A stretch of DNA of 64,000 bases from Paenibacillus hamazuiensis (GTDB taxonomy: Bacteria > Bacillota > Bacilli > Paenibacillales > NBRC-103111): contig NZ_JALRMO010000001.1 of assembly GCF_023276405.1 (NCBI RefSeq), positions 3,906,001-3,970,000 of the forward strand. The letters run 5' to 3'. The notes under the pieces are model-generated. The model saw only the letters and a program-made list of their open reading frames with translations. It ran no database searches and was not told where the DNA came from. How positions within the stretch are numbered: the stretch's first letter is position 1; every line of letters begins with the position of its first letter. Both the position numbers and the translations under genes were made by a program. Of this stretch, positions 35,268 to 44,402 are shown in pieces.

Positions 35268-36623
35268 TTAAAATCCCGGCAGCTTTTTGTTCGCGCCGTC
35301 CTTGCGGTACTTGTCGTCCACCTGCTTTAGCGCCTCGTCCACATTGCCGTTAATGAACATGTTCTGCAAAATTTTATCGTAGTCGACCATCGACGCCGTC
35401 AGACGGTTTTTGATATTGACCTGCGCCTTGCCCTCCTGCGTATATTTCACGACATCCTCCTGCGCAGGATAAAGCTGGGACGTCGCTTCCTTATATACCG
35501 GCACGCCGGGGTTGGCCTTATACCAGATGTCGAGTGCCTCCTTCGTCGTCATGAAGCGGATCAGATCGACGGCCGCCTTCGCTTTTTTGCCGTTTTTCGG
35601 CACGAGCAGTTGGTTCGGCGGAGTGATCGTCGCGACGCCCTTGTCCGTGTCGGACGGCATCGGGAAAAAACCGATCTTCGTGCGCACGAAGTCTTCGCCG
35701 AATTTTTTGGCGAGCGACGGCAGCATGCTTTCGAGCTGAAGCACGACGCCGACTTGGCCTTTGCCGAGCAAGTCCTGCTGCTCGTCGTATGTGCCGGCGA
35801 GCGGGCTGTTTTGGTAGTAGCCCTTGCTCTTCAGCTCGTATTGGCGCTGGAACAGCTGCTTCAGCTGCGGGATGTCGGCAAGCTTCAGTTCATTGCGCTC
35901 GAGCTTGTCGACGCCATCCTTGCCGATCGCCGGATCGACGAACGTAGACCAGCCGGCGAGCGAAAAAATTTGCACCGGCCAGGCATCCTTGACCGCCTCG
36001 TACATCGGCGTAATGCCGGCCGCCTTCAGCTTGCCCAGGACGGTGAGCAGATCCGCGTAATTGCTTGGCACGTCGACGCCGGCTTTTTTGAACGCATCCT
36101 TGTTGTAATAAAAGCCGAGTCCGCCGGAGGAGCCCCACGGGATGCCGTAAATTTTGCCGTTCAACGTCTGGAACTGCTTGATGCTGTCGGTCATGCGCTG
36201 GGTAAAATCCTCGTTCGTGAAGTCGTAAAGCTCTTCGTCGGCGCGAAATTTCACGTATTGCTTCGTGCCCGGGTCCATGTAAAACAGATCCGGATAATCC
36301 TTGGTCGAAAAGCGGGTGAGCAGCAGCCTTCCGTAATCCTCCCCGCTCGGCAGCGCCTGAATCTCGACCTTGTTGCCGGTCTTTTCCTCGTATTTTTTGA
36401 AAATATCGACATAAGGCTGCGTCGTCGTCGTATTCGGCACGACGAAGGTGAGCGTCACCGGATCGGCTTTTTTCGCCGCAGGCGCGGGCGACTGGGCTCC
36501 TCCCGAAGCTGCGCTGCCGCCGGTTTGCGCCGGCGCTCCGGTACCGCAGGCGGTTAGCGATGCCAAGGCGATACCGCTGAGAGCAACAGCAGATAAGCGT
36601 TTCCATCTCAAGTTGTGACCCAT
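35268..36623 (-). CDS. Extracellular sugar-binding lipoprotein of a CUT1 transporter
   Basis: This 451-residue solute-binding protein belongs to family 1 (SBP_bac_1). The second ATG of the frame (36623) is chosen because AGGGGG lies nine bases upstream of it and directly abuts the first. A lipoprotein signal ends at LTAC, followed by a Gly/Ala/Ser-rich linker. Family features include TFVVPNTTTTQPYVDIFKKYE, a glycine-rich PWGSSGGLGFYYN segment and WYKANPGVPVYKEA near the C-terminus. It captures an oligosaccharide for the permease pair downstream. Its promoter region carries a cre-like site. Confidence 0.92.
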   Translation of the reverse strand: MGHNLRWKRLSAVALSGIALASLTACGTGAPAQTGGSAASGGAQSPAPAAKKADPVTLTFVVPNTTTTQPYVDIFKKYEEKTGNKVEIQALPSGEDYGRLLLTRFSTKDYPDLFYMDPGTKQYVKFRADEELYDFTNEDFTQRMTDSIKQFQTLNGKIYGIPWGSSGGLGFYYNKDAFKKAGVDVPSNYADLLTVLGKLKAAGITPMYEAVKDAWPVQIFSLAGWSTFVDPAIGKDGVDKLERNELKLADIPQLKQLFQRQYELKSKGYYQNSPLAGTYDEQQDLLGKGQVGVVLQLESMLPSLAKKFGEDFVRTKIGFFPMPSDTDKGVATITPPNQLLVPKNGKKAKAAVDLIRFMTTKEALDIWYKANPGVPVYKEATSQLYPAQEDVVKYTQEGKAQVNIKNRLTASMVDYDKILQNMFINGNVDEALKQVDDKYRKDGANKKLPGF

Positions 36624-36660
36624 GAGTTTCATCCCCCTGATTGTAGTTGTTTACAATTCA

Positions 36661-36689
36661 AGTGTAATGGAAAGCGTTTTCAGGGTGAA
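36661..36689 (-). promoter_or_regulatory. Candidate promoter overlapping a cre-like site
   Basis: On the minus strand TTCACC (36689-36684) and TACACT (36666-36661) are 17 bases apart. The spacer contains TGAAAACGCTTTCC (36682-36669), one base off a good CcpA cre palindrome. Repression by CcpA or a LacI-family protein is likely. Confidence 0.55.
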
Positions 36690-36750
36690 TGGTCGTTTCT
36701 GACTTGTTTTGTTTGCTGATCTGACATGTTGGAGGCGGCCCGCTTCTTCG

Positions 36751-36978
36751 CTCCACGCGCCAGCCGTCCCGGCCCGAGAGCCGGTTTTTCCCGCTTTCAG
36801 GCTTCGCCGCGGGCGTCCGATCCGGCTGTCAGCCGGTTTTTCCGCCACTAAGCGCGTTGCCTCGCTCCACACGCCAGCCGTCCCGGCCCGAGAGCCGGTT
36901 TTTCCGGCTCTCGGGACTCGCCGCGGGCGTCCGATCCGGCTGTCAGCCGGTTTTTCCGCCCCTCGGCTCGCGGCCTCG
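36751..36978. repeat. GC-rich 114-bp tandem repeat, two copies, site 1
   Basis: CTCCACGCGCCAGCCGTCCC begins at 36751 and recurs, with one change, at 36865, a period of 114. Each unit holds two hairpins followed by T-runs on the plus strand, for example CCGGCTGTCAGCCGGTTTTT. Sequence of the same type and same period lies at 58.4-58.6 kb. It fills the gap between the kinase and the binding-protein gene. Open frames through it are artefacts of the repeat. Confidence 0.85.
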
Positions 36979-36990
36979 CTCTGCCCGGCT

Positions 36991-38838
36991 TCACCTGCCG
37001 TCGCCCGGCCCGGCATCGCCTTTCGGCAGCCGGATCGTCACCGACGTGCCCTGCCGGGGCGCACTGCTTACGCGCATCTCATAGCCTGCGCCAAATTTGA
37101 TCGCCAGTCTCGCATGCACGTTGATCAGCCCGATGCCCATCGAGCGGTTGTCGTGGATTGCCGCGGGGCCTTGCTCAATCGCCCGCAGCGCCGCGCGGAT
37201 GCGCTCCAGCCGCGACGGCTCGATCCCCTCCCCGTCGTCTTCGACGGCAAAGCCGATCGACTCGCCCTCCTCCCAGCCGCGGATCGTCAGCAGGCCAGGG
37301 CCTTTCTTTTTTTCCAGACCGTGGTAGATCGCGTTTTCCACGAGAGGCTGCAAAGTCATTTTCGGGATGCGGCGCGTCATAAGCGGCTCGGCGACGTCCA
37401 TCTTCACCTGAATCTTCGAGCCGAAGCGCAGCAGCTGAATCGTCAAATAATCGCGGATATGTCGAAGCTCCTGTTCCACGGTAACCATTTCGCTGCTCGT
37501 CGTGCTGTAGCGGAACATATCGGCCAGCGACGTCGTCATCTGCACGATTTCTTCCGCGTCGTAGTAGTCGGCCATCGAACGGATGCTGTCGAGCGTGTTG
37601 TACAAAAAATGCGGGTTGATCTGCGAATACAGCATCGCCAGCTCCGCTTCCCGCAGCTTAAGCTGGTAAACGTATTTGGTGTTGATCAGGTTTTGGATCT
37701 CGTCGACCATGCTGTTGAAATTGACGGCGATTTTGCCGGTCTCGTCGTCGCGGTTAACCTGCGCGCGGATGCTCAGATTGCCCTGCTTGACGGCGCTCAC
37801 CGCCCGGTACAAAGTCAGAATCGGCTTCGTCAAATACGAGGAAAACAGCGCCGACATCGCCGCCGTGACGATCAGCGCGGTGAGCGCGACGATCCAGGTC
37901 GATTGGCGGATTTTGATCGCGGCGTCAAACACTTCCTTCTCCGGCGTGAGGATCAGGATCGACCAGTCCGCCACTCCCGAGCGGATGCCGCTGACGAGCC
38001 ACTTTTGCGCCCCGCTTTCGAGCCAGAAGCTTTGCGCTTCGGTCAGCACGGGAGCGGCGGACAGCCGCCATGGCGTTCCGGGCGTCTCCTCGCCCGTCGA
38101 ATACAGCACGCGGCTGTCTCCGTCCAGCAGCAGCACCTTGCTCGAACTGCCGAGGCCGGAAAGTCGGCTCATTTCTTCGATCGAGTCGAACTTGTACTCC
38201 GAGCGAATGATGCTGTACATGTTGCGGTTGCTGGACAAATCGCGTACCATGATCGAGGCGCCGTACAAAAACCGGCGCTCGCCGCGAATATGATCGGGAT
38301 AGGCGCCGCTGAAGTATACCGTGCCCCGCCGATCCACAGTGCGCCGCACCCAATCTTCGCTGCGATAGCTTTCCTTGAGCAGATCGGGGTCAAGTCCCGC
38401 CGTTTGGTAAATCAGCTCTCCGCTTCCCAGAAAAATGTAAAATCCCGCCAAATCCCGCTGCGGCGGAACGTAGAAATTTTTCGAGAAAAAATCGCGCATG
38501 CTTTGATGAAATTGCAGCCTTTGCACGTCGCCCAGCTCATCGTACCGGTTGATCGTATCGATAAACTCGCTGTTGTAATACGGCGAAAGCAGCTTGTTTT
38601 TGACCTGCTCCAGATGAAAATCGAGGTTGCGCTGAATTTGCGACACCGACATTTTGCCCACGCCTTCGACCCGGTCTTTCTGCGACTCGTACGAATACGA
38701 ATAGGAGACAACCCCGATGGTGGCGATGCTCGGCACGGTGATCAGCAGGAAGATCACGAACATTTTGTAGCGTATCGTATGAAAGCGCGCGCGGATCGGC
38801 TGTACGGCCGTGCGAAGCCATGAACCCACGATGTTCAA
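36991..38838 (-). CDS. Sensor histidine kinase (YesM type)
   Basis: This is a 615-residue membrane kinase. The start is probably the TTG at 38838 with GGGG nine bases upstream. TM1 is at about residues 24-46 (YKMFVIFLLITVPSIATIG), an extracytoplasmic Cache-like domain at about 50-290, TM2 at about 300-322, then HAMP. His_kinase has H410 in SQINPHFLYNTLDS. HATPase_c carries ENAIYHGLEKKKG, DDGEGI and GIGLINVHARL. It is expected to sense a sugar or glycan fragment and phosphorylate the regulator at 32385-33407, from which it is separated by the transporter. Confidence 0.9.
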   Translation of the reverse strand: MNIVGSWLRTAVQPIRARFHTIRYKMFVIFLLITVPSIATIGVVSYSYSYESQKDRVEGVGKMSVSQIQRNLDFHLEQVKNKLLSPYYNSEFIDTINRYDELGDVQRLQFHQSMRDFFSKNFYVPPQRDLAGFYIFLGSGELIYQTAGLDPDLLKESYRSEDWVRRTVDRRGTVYFSGAYPDHIRGERRFLYGASIMVRDLSSNRNMYSIIRSEYKFDSIEEMSRLSGLGSSSKVLLLDGDSRVLYSTGEETPGTPWRLSAAPVLTEAQSFWLESGAQKWLVSGIRSGVADWSILILTPEKEVFDAAIKIRQSTWIVALTALIVTAAMSALFSSYLTKPILTLYRAVSAVKQGNLSIRAQVNRDDETGKIAVNFNSMVDEIQNLINTKYVYQLKLREAELAMLYSQINPHFLYNTLDSIRSMADYYDAEEIVQMTTSLADMFRYSTTSSEMVTVEQELRHIRDYLTIQLLRFGSKIQVKMDVAEPLMTRRIPKMTLQPLVENAIYHGLEKKKGPGLLTIRGWEEGESIGFAVEDDGEGIEPSRLERIRAALRAIEQGPAAIHDNRSMGIGLINVHARLAIKFGAGYEMRVSSAPRQGTSVTIRLPKGDAGPGDGR

Positions 38839-38870
38839 GCACAGTCGCCCCTTTCGCTGTCGTTATCGCC

Positions 38871-40313
38871 TCAGCCCAGCGCCGTGTAGCGAAAATCCCT
38901 GAACTCCGCCTCACCGCTCCCGGATGCGTACAAACCGAGCCGCAGGCTGAGGAACTCTCCGAAAGCGTTATGGTGATAAGCGGAGACGTCTATGGCGGAA
39001 GGAAACCGGGTCCAAAGCTCTCCATTCTCGCTATAGTATAGCGTCACCGTGTGCCTGTCGTTTCTCAGCTTCAAATGAATGCATCCCTTTGCGCCGTCAA
39101 ATGGAATCTGCGCTCCCGCCTGACCGCGCCGAAAACGGATCAGCTCCCCGGCGGAAACGGCGATGCCGGAAAAGGTTTTCTCGTTGTAAAAAAGCACAAG
39201 CCCTGCCGCCCCCTCCGTGCCGAAGCTGACCTCCACCTGAGCCTCATACGCCGGATCGGGAGGCGCACACAGCAGCGGATTTGCGTCCGCGGGGGACGAT
39301 CCTTTCGCTTTCAAGCGCAGCACTCCGTCTCCCGCCGCATACCGTGATCGCTCATGCTCCTTCCAGAAGCTCCACTGCAGCCCGAGACGGTTCGAGCGAA
39401 AATCGTCCGACAGCGCAAGCCCGTTCGGCAGCTCCTCCAGCTCCGCCGCCAGCTTGCGCTCCTCCACGCTCCATGCGGATAAACGAAACCAGCCGTCCTC
39501 CGTCCATTCCACCGGTTCGATCAGCGTCATGCGCCCCAGCGGGTAAAAGCCTTTTTCGTAGGCATGATAAACGATGTACCACCGCCCGTCCGGGGTATCC
39601 ACCAGAGTGCCGTGGCCTTTGGACCACCACCGCTCTTCCGCCGACTCCGTGTGTACAACCGGATTGTACGGCGAATGCTCCCAAGGTCCGCAAGGAGACC
39701 GGCTGCGCGACGACACGGCCATATGGCTCGTTGCCGGCCCGGCGGTTCCGCCTTGGGCGGACACCATATGATAATAACCGTCCTTGTACAGCAGCTTCGG
39801 CGACTCCAGGCAAAAGCCTTCGACGAGCATGTCGTCCGGAATCGGCCATCCGTCGTATACTTTGCGCAGCTCGCTGTTGACCGCAAGCCCGCCCTGCCGC
39901 AGCTCCGCCATTTTTCCGTTATTGATGTACAAATATCGCTTCCCGTCCGGAGCCCGCAGATGCCCCGGATCGATTCCGTCGATGTGCAACGGGACCGGAT
40001 CGCTCCATGGCCCTTCCGGCCGTTCCGCCGTCACCGCATAAATCGTATGATTGCTCGGAAAATAGATGCAGAACCGTCCGTCCGCAAAAATAAGCTCAGG
40101 TGCATAAACGTTGCCGGCATGAGCTTCGAGAGCCTTTCCGACAGGTCTCCAGCGAAACAGATCGGTGGAATGCCAGATGAGCAGCCCGGGCGTATAATGC
40201 AGCGAGGAGTGCGTCATGTAGTAATCCGAACCGACTCTGACGATCGACGGATCCGGATAATCCCCGCGGAGCAGCGGAACCGGATGATTGTTTTCGTTTG
40301 TATGTTCGGGCAT
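38871..40313 (-). CDS. GH43 glycoside hydrolase (beta-xylosidase / alpha-L-arabinofuranosidase type)
   Basis: This is a 480-residue cytoplasmic enzyme; no signal peptide is seen. The start is the ATG at 40313 with AAGGAG nine bases upstream; the longer frame overlaps the previous gene. The N-terminal five-bladed propeller has GDYPDPSIVRVG (catalytic base Asp), GIDPGHLRAPDGKRYLY (pKa-modulating Asp) and LVEGFCLESPKLLYKDG (acid Glu). The C-terminal 190 residues form a concanavalin-like sandwich typical of GH43 subfamilies 11/12. It removes xylose or arabinose from imported oligosaccharides. It lies between a nucleoside-hydrolase-like gene (58 bases upstream) and the kinase gene (32 bases downstream). 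Confidence 0.88.
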   Translation of the reverse strand: MPEHTNENNHPVPLLRGDYPDPSIVRVGSDYYMTHSSLHYTPGLLIWHSTDLFRWRPVGKALEAHAGNVYAPELIFADGRFCIYFPSNHTIYAVTAERPEGPWSDPVPLHIDGIDPGHLRAPDGKRYLYINNGKMAELRQGGLAVNSELRKVYDGWPIPDDMLVEGFCLESPKLLYKDGYYHMVSAQGGTAGPATSHMAVSSRSRSPCGPWEHSPYNPVVHTESAEERWWSKGHGTLVDTPDGRWYIVYHAYEKGFYPLGRMTLIEPVEWTEDGWFRLSAWSVEERKLAAELEELPNGLALSDDFRSNRLGLQWSFWKEHERSRYAAGDGVLRLKAKGSSPADANPLLCAPPDPAYEAQVEVSFGTEGAAGLVLFYNEKTFSGIAVSAGELIRFRRGQAGAQIPFDGAKGCIHLKLRNDRHTVTLYYSENGELWTRFPSAIDVSAYHHNAFGEFLSLRLGLYASGSGEAEFRDFRYTALG

Positions 40314-40371
40314 GGGGGTCGTCTCCTTCCACTCGGCTGCGGCAAAAAAACGCGCGTATTCGTGGCCGGTC

Positions 40372-41283
40372 CTATTCCTTGTAAGCGTGGAACAGCGCGA
40401 TTTTGGCAAACATATCCTCCAGCGTAAACCTCGAGTCGACATAGTTGTAGACGCGGATCATTCTTTCATTTTGGTAGTGCACGTAAAACATATCCTTCGT
40501 AAAACGCGGCGCCGGCTTCAGCTCGTAATGGTACCGGTGCTGGTTGATCAGCAGGCTGATCGCCGGAGAATCGCCCAGCGACCACATTTCACCGTAAGGA
40601 AACTCCGGATTGTTCGCGCCGGCTTCGTTCACCTCGATCATTTGACGGAACAAATATTGCCCGATCTCACCGTATGGACGAACTTTAAGCGCCAGCTCCG
40701 CGAGCGAGACGCGAATCGTCGCATAGACGGTACGCGGCACCATCCACAGGTCGATCGGCGAAGCCATCACTACGTTGGCCGCGTCGATGTCGTTCATCAG
40801 GTTGAACTCCCGCTCGCCTTCCGGCCATTTGCCGCCGCCGATCCAGACCGCCGTCAGCCGTCCCGCAATGCGCGGCTCGGCCAAATAAGCGCTGGCCAGA
40901 TCGGTCAGCGGACCGAGAAACACGACATACAGCGGCATCGGGTCGTCCTTCAGCGCCTCGCGGATGATCAGGTCCGCTCCTTCGGAATGGACCGGGGTCG
41001 TCTCGTCCGGAATCGCCCGTTCGGCGCCCTTGTACAAATCGACCTCGCCGGTCATGCCCATCAGCGACAAAATATGCTCGCATTCGCAGTAGCTTTCCAT
41101 CATCGATTCCGTCGTCCGGTGGGTGCCGAAATGTGCGGCGATAATGCCTTTGATATTAAAACGCGGAGTCAGCAGCGCGTGAACGATCGCAAACTGGTCG
41201 TCGGCCTCGTTTTTCGCATCGGTGTTGACGATCAGCCTGATCTTTTTTTGCTGCGGCACATCATAGGGCATAAAGTTTCTCAT
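40372..41283 (-). CDS. Inosine-uridine nucleoside hydrolase family protein
   Basis: This is a 303-residue protein starting at ATG 41283 (a weak GAGGCGG precedes it). The calcium-binding Asp cluster is present in variant form as NTDAKNEADDQFAIVHALL, near residue 20. VVFLGPLTDLASAYLAEP and TAVWIGGGKWPEGEREFNLMNDIDAANVV are the other family segments. Nucleoside hydrolases cleave N-ribosyl bonds. Members inside glycan loci may act on other pentofuranosyl linkages, so the substrate is uncertain. It is the first gene of the leftward operon that includes GH43 and the kinase, with a LacI regulator divergent. Confidence 0.82.
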   Translation of the reverse strand: MRNFMPYDVPQQKKIRLIVNTDAKNEADDQFAIVHALLTPRFNIKGIIAAHFGTHRTTESMMESYCECEHILSLMGMTGEVDLYKGAERAIPDETTPVHSEGADLIIREALKDDPMPLYVVFLGPLTDLASAYLAEPRIAGRLTAVWIGGGKWPEGEREFNLMNDIDAANVVMASPIDLWMVPRTVYATIRVSLAELALKVRPYGEIGQYLFRQMIEVNEAGANNPEFPYGEMWSLGDSPAISLLINQHRYHYELKPAPRFTKDMFYVHYQNERMIRVYNYVDSRFTLEDMFAKIALFHAYKE

Positions 41284-41350
41284 TGGGTAAACCGCCTCGC
41301 TTTCCGATATTGGCAAAAACATTCGAATCATAGTACACTGAACGTAATTT

Positions 41351-41362
41351 GAAACGTTTTCC
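41351..41362. promoter_or_regulatory. LacI-type operator candidate
   Basis: GAAACGTTTTCC has the AACGTT core of LacI-family operators. It sits between the divergent LacI gene (27 bases away) and the nucleoside-hydrolase-like operon. A TACTAT -10 for the operon lies close by on the minus strand. Confidence 0.5.
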
Positions 41363-41388
41363 TTCGGGCTCAAAGGAGAGTATTCTGT

Positions 41389-42417
41389 ATGAAAATGGAA
41401 GACATCGCGAAGCTCGCAGGCGTCTCCAAATCGGCGGTTTCGATCGCGCTTAGCGGCAAACCCGGCATCGGCGCGGAAACGCGCGAGAAAATATTGAAAA
41501 TCGTGAAGGACACCGGCTATTTACCCAGACCGATGGTCAGGGCCGGCCAAGCATCCGGCGTCAGCAACACGCTGCGTTTTGTCGCCTGCACGAATTCCGG
41601 CATCGTTTTGGAGCAGTATTACAAGCAGCCCTTTTTCATGGAGCTGATCCACGATATCGAAGAGCAGTGCCGTTCCCGCGGATATTCGCTGTTGTTCTCC
41701 TCCGTTCATACCGGCGACTTCGAATCGGCCGTCGCTGAGCTGGAGGAGGGGCACGAGTCCGGCGGCATCATCCTGCTCGGGACAAACCTGACCGCTCGGC
41801 AGGTGCAGTTCGTCGCCGGCAAGCAGCCCCGCCTCGTCGTGCTTGACACGTGCTACGAGACGCTCCCGGTGCATTTTATCGTAATGAACAATGTGATGGG
41901 CGCATATCAGGCCGCCAGGCATCTCATGGACCTCGGCCATCGGCGCATCGGCTACGTCCAATCCCATTCGCGGATGCACAATTTCGATTCCCGCAAAAAA
42001 GGCTTCCTGAGTGCGCTCGGCGAAGAAGGCATCGGTCCGGACGAGGAGCTTCTCTTCTCCGCCGCTCCGACGACGTTTTCCGCCCAGGAGGAGCTGAAGG
42101 AGCGGTTCGCCGCGCTCGGCGACCGGATGCCGACCGCCTTGTTCTGCGAATGCGACTACATCGCGATCAGCGTCGTCAAAACGTTGACCGAGCTCGGCAT
42201 CCGCGTGCCGGAGGACATCTCGATCGTCGGCTTCGACGATATTCACGAGGCGACGGTCATTTCTCCCGAGCTCACAACCGTGCACGTGGAGAAAGGGAAA
42301 ATTGCGGAGCTCGCCGTCTCGACGCTGGTTGATATGATCGAAGGCGGCAGCACGGTGAAGACGAAATCGCTGATCGATACGAAGCTCGTCGTCCGGCAGT
42401 CGAGCCGCGCGATTTAA
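41389..42417 (+). CDS. LacI-family transcriptional regulator
   Basis: This is a 342-residue regulator starting at ATG with AAAGGAG ten bases upstream. The helix-turn-helix MEDIAKLAGVSKSAVSIALSG is followed by a hinge helix and a periplasmic-binding-type effector domain (GYVQSHSRMHNF, VGFDDIHEATVISPELTTV). It is a very close paralogue of the regulator at 62180-63235: GIVLEQY, QPFFMELIHDIEEQC and ALFCECDYIAISV are shared blocks. It is divergent from the nucleoside-hydrolase/GH43 operon and probably represses it. The two paralogues may bind the same inducer. Confidence 0.92.
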   Translation: MKMEDIAKLAGVSKSAVSIALSGKPGIGAETREKILKIVKDTGYLPRPMVRAGQASGVSNTLRFVACTNSGIVLEQYYKQPFFMELIHDIEEQCRSRGYSLLFSSVHTGDFESAVAELEEGHESGGIILLGTNLTARQVQFVAGKQPRLVVLDTCYETLPVHFIVMNNVMGAYQAARHLMDLGHRRIGYVQSHSRMHNFDSRKKGFLSALGEEGIGPDEELLFSAAPTTFSAQEELKERFAALGDRMPTALFCECDYIAISVVKTLTELGIRVPEDISIVGFDDIHEATVISPELTTVHVEKGKIAELAVSTLVDMIEGGSTVKTKSLIDTKLVVRQSSRAI

Positions 42418-42598
42418 GCCCGGCAGGGTCCCCTACCCGCGGCGGGATGCCGCCCCCGATGACGCATGGGCCGACACTCTTGGGATTCCCCGCCAGCCGT
42501 TTACGATCGGCCGTGAACGGCCGGTCTGCAGCACGGCAGGCCGGCGAGGCGGCAGCATCGGAACAGGCCTTCCGTTCCCCAAGAACCGCCCGGCAATA
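42418..42598. other. GC-rich intergenic stretch, no gene seen
   Basis: This is the sequence after the LacI stop. It holds a CGGCCGT-GAA-CGGCCG hairpin without a T-run. No coding region is supported. Confidence 0.4.
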
Positions 42599-42935
42599 GC
42601 GGAAATTATTTCCGCTATTTTCAACGAAGTTCCCTCATCCGCAAAATTAAAGGAACTATTTTCCTCTAATCTGGCTTCAAACGGTCCGCTAACCGAAAAA
42701 TCAGGCATTTAACGCACTGCAGTTCCGCTAATTTGGAGAAAACGGCCGGAATCCGCCTAATTAGCGAACTACAGTTCCGTTAATTAGGAAAACGGCCGGA
42801 TTCTGCCGATTTAGCGAACTACAGTTCCGTTAATTAGGAAAACGGCCGGATTCTGCCGATTTAGCGAACTACAGTTCCGCTAATTGTGAAAACGGCCGGA
42901 TTCTGCCGTTTTAAGCGAACTGCAGTTCCGCTATG
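42599..42935. repeat. Tandem 50-bp palindromic repeat array, site 2
   Basis: The core GAACTACAGTTCCG recurs at 42766, 42816 and 42866 (period 50), with variants at about 42714 and 42917. Units alternate a near-palindromic GCGAACTACAGTTCCG core with AAAACGGCCGGATTCTGCCG. Two small hairpins precede the array: GCGGAAATTATTTCCGC at about 42599 and AAGGAACTATTTTCCTCT at about 42652. There are no unique spacers, so this is not CRISPR. Confidence 0.85.
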
Positions 42936-43092
42936 AGCCCGGCATTCTATATCGCAAGTTTCCGGACTTCCCGGACAAGCTTCCGGCCTGCCGGCCCTGG
43001 TCCCCACCCGTTGGTTCCCGGCCACGGCCAAACGCCCCCCTCGAGACTTTCTACCTGCCGCAGCCCGCTTCCCCGTTCCAGTTGGCGAATGT

Positions 43093-44367
43093 TCACTCGT
43101 TCAAAAACCGGCTGAGCGGCTCCGCGCCGTTCCATTCGTCCACCATGTTCAGCACGAGCAGGTTCCAGTTGAGGAAGCCGCCGTTCATGACGGGCGCTCC
43201 CGTTTCCGGGTCGTAATATTCATGCAGCGTGCCCGTCTTCTCAAGGTCCCGGCCGAGCAGCTCCAGCGTGCCGCGGAGAATGTCCCCGGCTTGCTTGCGG
43301 AAGCCGTAATTCATAAGGCCCCGGAACACGACATAGTTCACGACGATCCAGATCGGACCGAGCCAGTTCGACGGGTTGTTCGTAGCCGAGATGTCGTACA
43401 TCTTCTCGTCGCGTGCAAGCGAACAAATGCCGTACCGGCTGCGGAACGTGTTCCGGTCCTGTGCATGCTCCAGCGCGAGAAACGCCGCTTGGGCCGGCTC
43501 CGCGATGCCCGACCAGAGCGGAATGAACCCGGTCCAGGCGCGGATTTTGATCGGCAGCGATTTCCAGAATACGCCGAGCCCTTTATGAAACCAGTCGTAG
43601 GCGCGCGTCTCAATATCGACATCGACCGAATAAAAAAACTTGTCGCGCCGGTCCCAGCCTTCTTCCCGCACCGCCTCCGCCAAGGCGTCGGCTTTCGCTC
43701 GGTAATGAGCGGCCCGGTCTTCGCGGCCGAGCTTGCGGCAGATCAAAGCCATCGCCTTCAGCTCGCTCACCATAAACCCGTTCAGGAACGTGTTCGCCGT
43801 CGAAAACCGCGGCCGCCCGAACGTCGCCGGGTCGTTGTCCATCCCGATCATCACGTCGTCCGCCCATACATAAAGCCCGGTGCGCTCGTGATAGTAATGG
43901 CGGTCATAGCAGGCGAAATATGCTTCCAGCTTATCGGCATAGCCGCGCACCCATTCCACGTCGCCGGACCAGCCGCTGATCAAAGCGATCTGCTGGCACA
44001 AAAACGGCTTATGCATGTTCAGTATGTGCCCCTGCTTATGCTTTTCGATCAAATACGGCTCCGCGCTATCCCATTTGCAGATCATCATCGGGATGTAGCC
44101 GTCCTCGAGCTGGTGGTCCATAAAATTGTGGACGTTGCCTTTGGCGTGCCGCAAAATCCGCTTCTTTTCCTCCGTCCCCTCCGCCAAATTCAGCAGCGCA
44201 TAGACGGCCCAAAACGAATCCCAATCCCACAGATTGCCGTCATAAATCGAGCCGGGATCGACAAACGGATATTTCAAAAAATGCACCGGTTCCTTCAGCG
44301 TAACGTCCATCTTGCTGCGGATGTAAGTCCTCAGCGAATCGGCATAAGCCAGGTGCTGCTGTTCCAT
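43093..44367 (-). CDS. Trehalase-like (alpha/alpha)6-barrel glycosidase (GH37/GH63 type)
   Basis: This is a 424-residue cytoplasmic protein starting at ATG after AAGGAG. Motifs shared with GH37/GH63 enzymes are LWDWDSFWAVYALLN (acid Asp region) at about residues 46-60, NNPSNWLGPIWIVVNYVVFRGL, and a C-terminal GTLHEYYDPETG (candidate base Glu). It lacks the other domains of GH63 glucosidases, so it is a single-domain form like mannosyl- or glucosylglycerate hydrolases. The sugar released is unknown. It is the last gene of the long leftward block. Confidence 0.75.
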   Translation of the reverse strand: MEQQHLAYADSLRTYIRSKMDVTLKEPVHFLKYPFVDPGSIYDGNLWDWDSFWAVYALLNLAEGTEEKKRILRHAKGNVHNFMDHQLEDGYIPMMICKWDSAEPYLIEKHKQGHILNMHKPFLCQQIALISGWSGDVEWVRGYADKLEAYFACYDRHYYHERTGLYVWADDVMIGMDNDPATFGRPRFSTANTFLNGFMVSELKAMALICRKLGREDRAAHYRAKADALAEAVREEGWDRRDKFFYSVDVDIETRAYDWFHKGLGVFWKSLPIKIRAWTGFIPLWSGIAEPAQAAFLALEHAQDRNTFRSRYGICSLARDEKMYDISATNNPSNWLGPIWIVVNYVVFRGLMNYGFRKQAGDILRGTLELLGRDLEKTGTLHEYYDPETGAPVMNGGFLNWNLLVLNMVDEWNGAEPLSRFLNE

Positions 44368-44402
44368 ACGTGCCGTCTCCTTCCCCTAGGCCGTAAACAA
44401 GG

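Noticed and set aside
36651-37016. Minus-strand open frame of 121 codons
   Set aside because: It translates the 114-bp repeat (EKPADSRIGRPRR and AGKTGSRAGTAG appear twice) and has no ribosome binding site. It is an artefact of the GC-rich tandem array.
42690-42935. Possible CRISPR array (regular 50-base period)
   Set aside because: The repeats are contiguous and the whole 50-base unit repeats, so there are no unique spacers; no cas genes are present.
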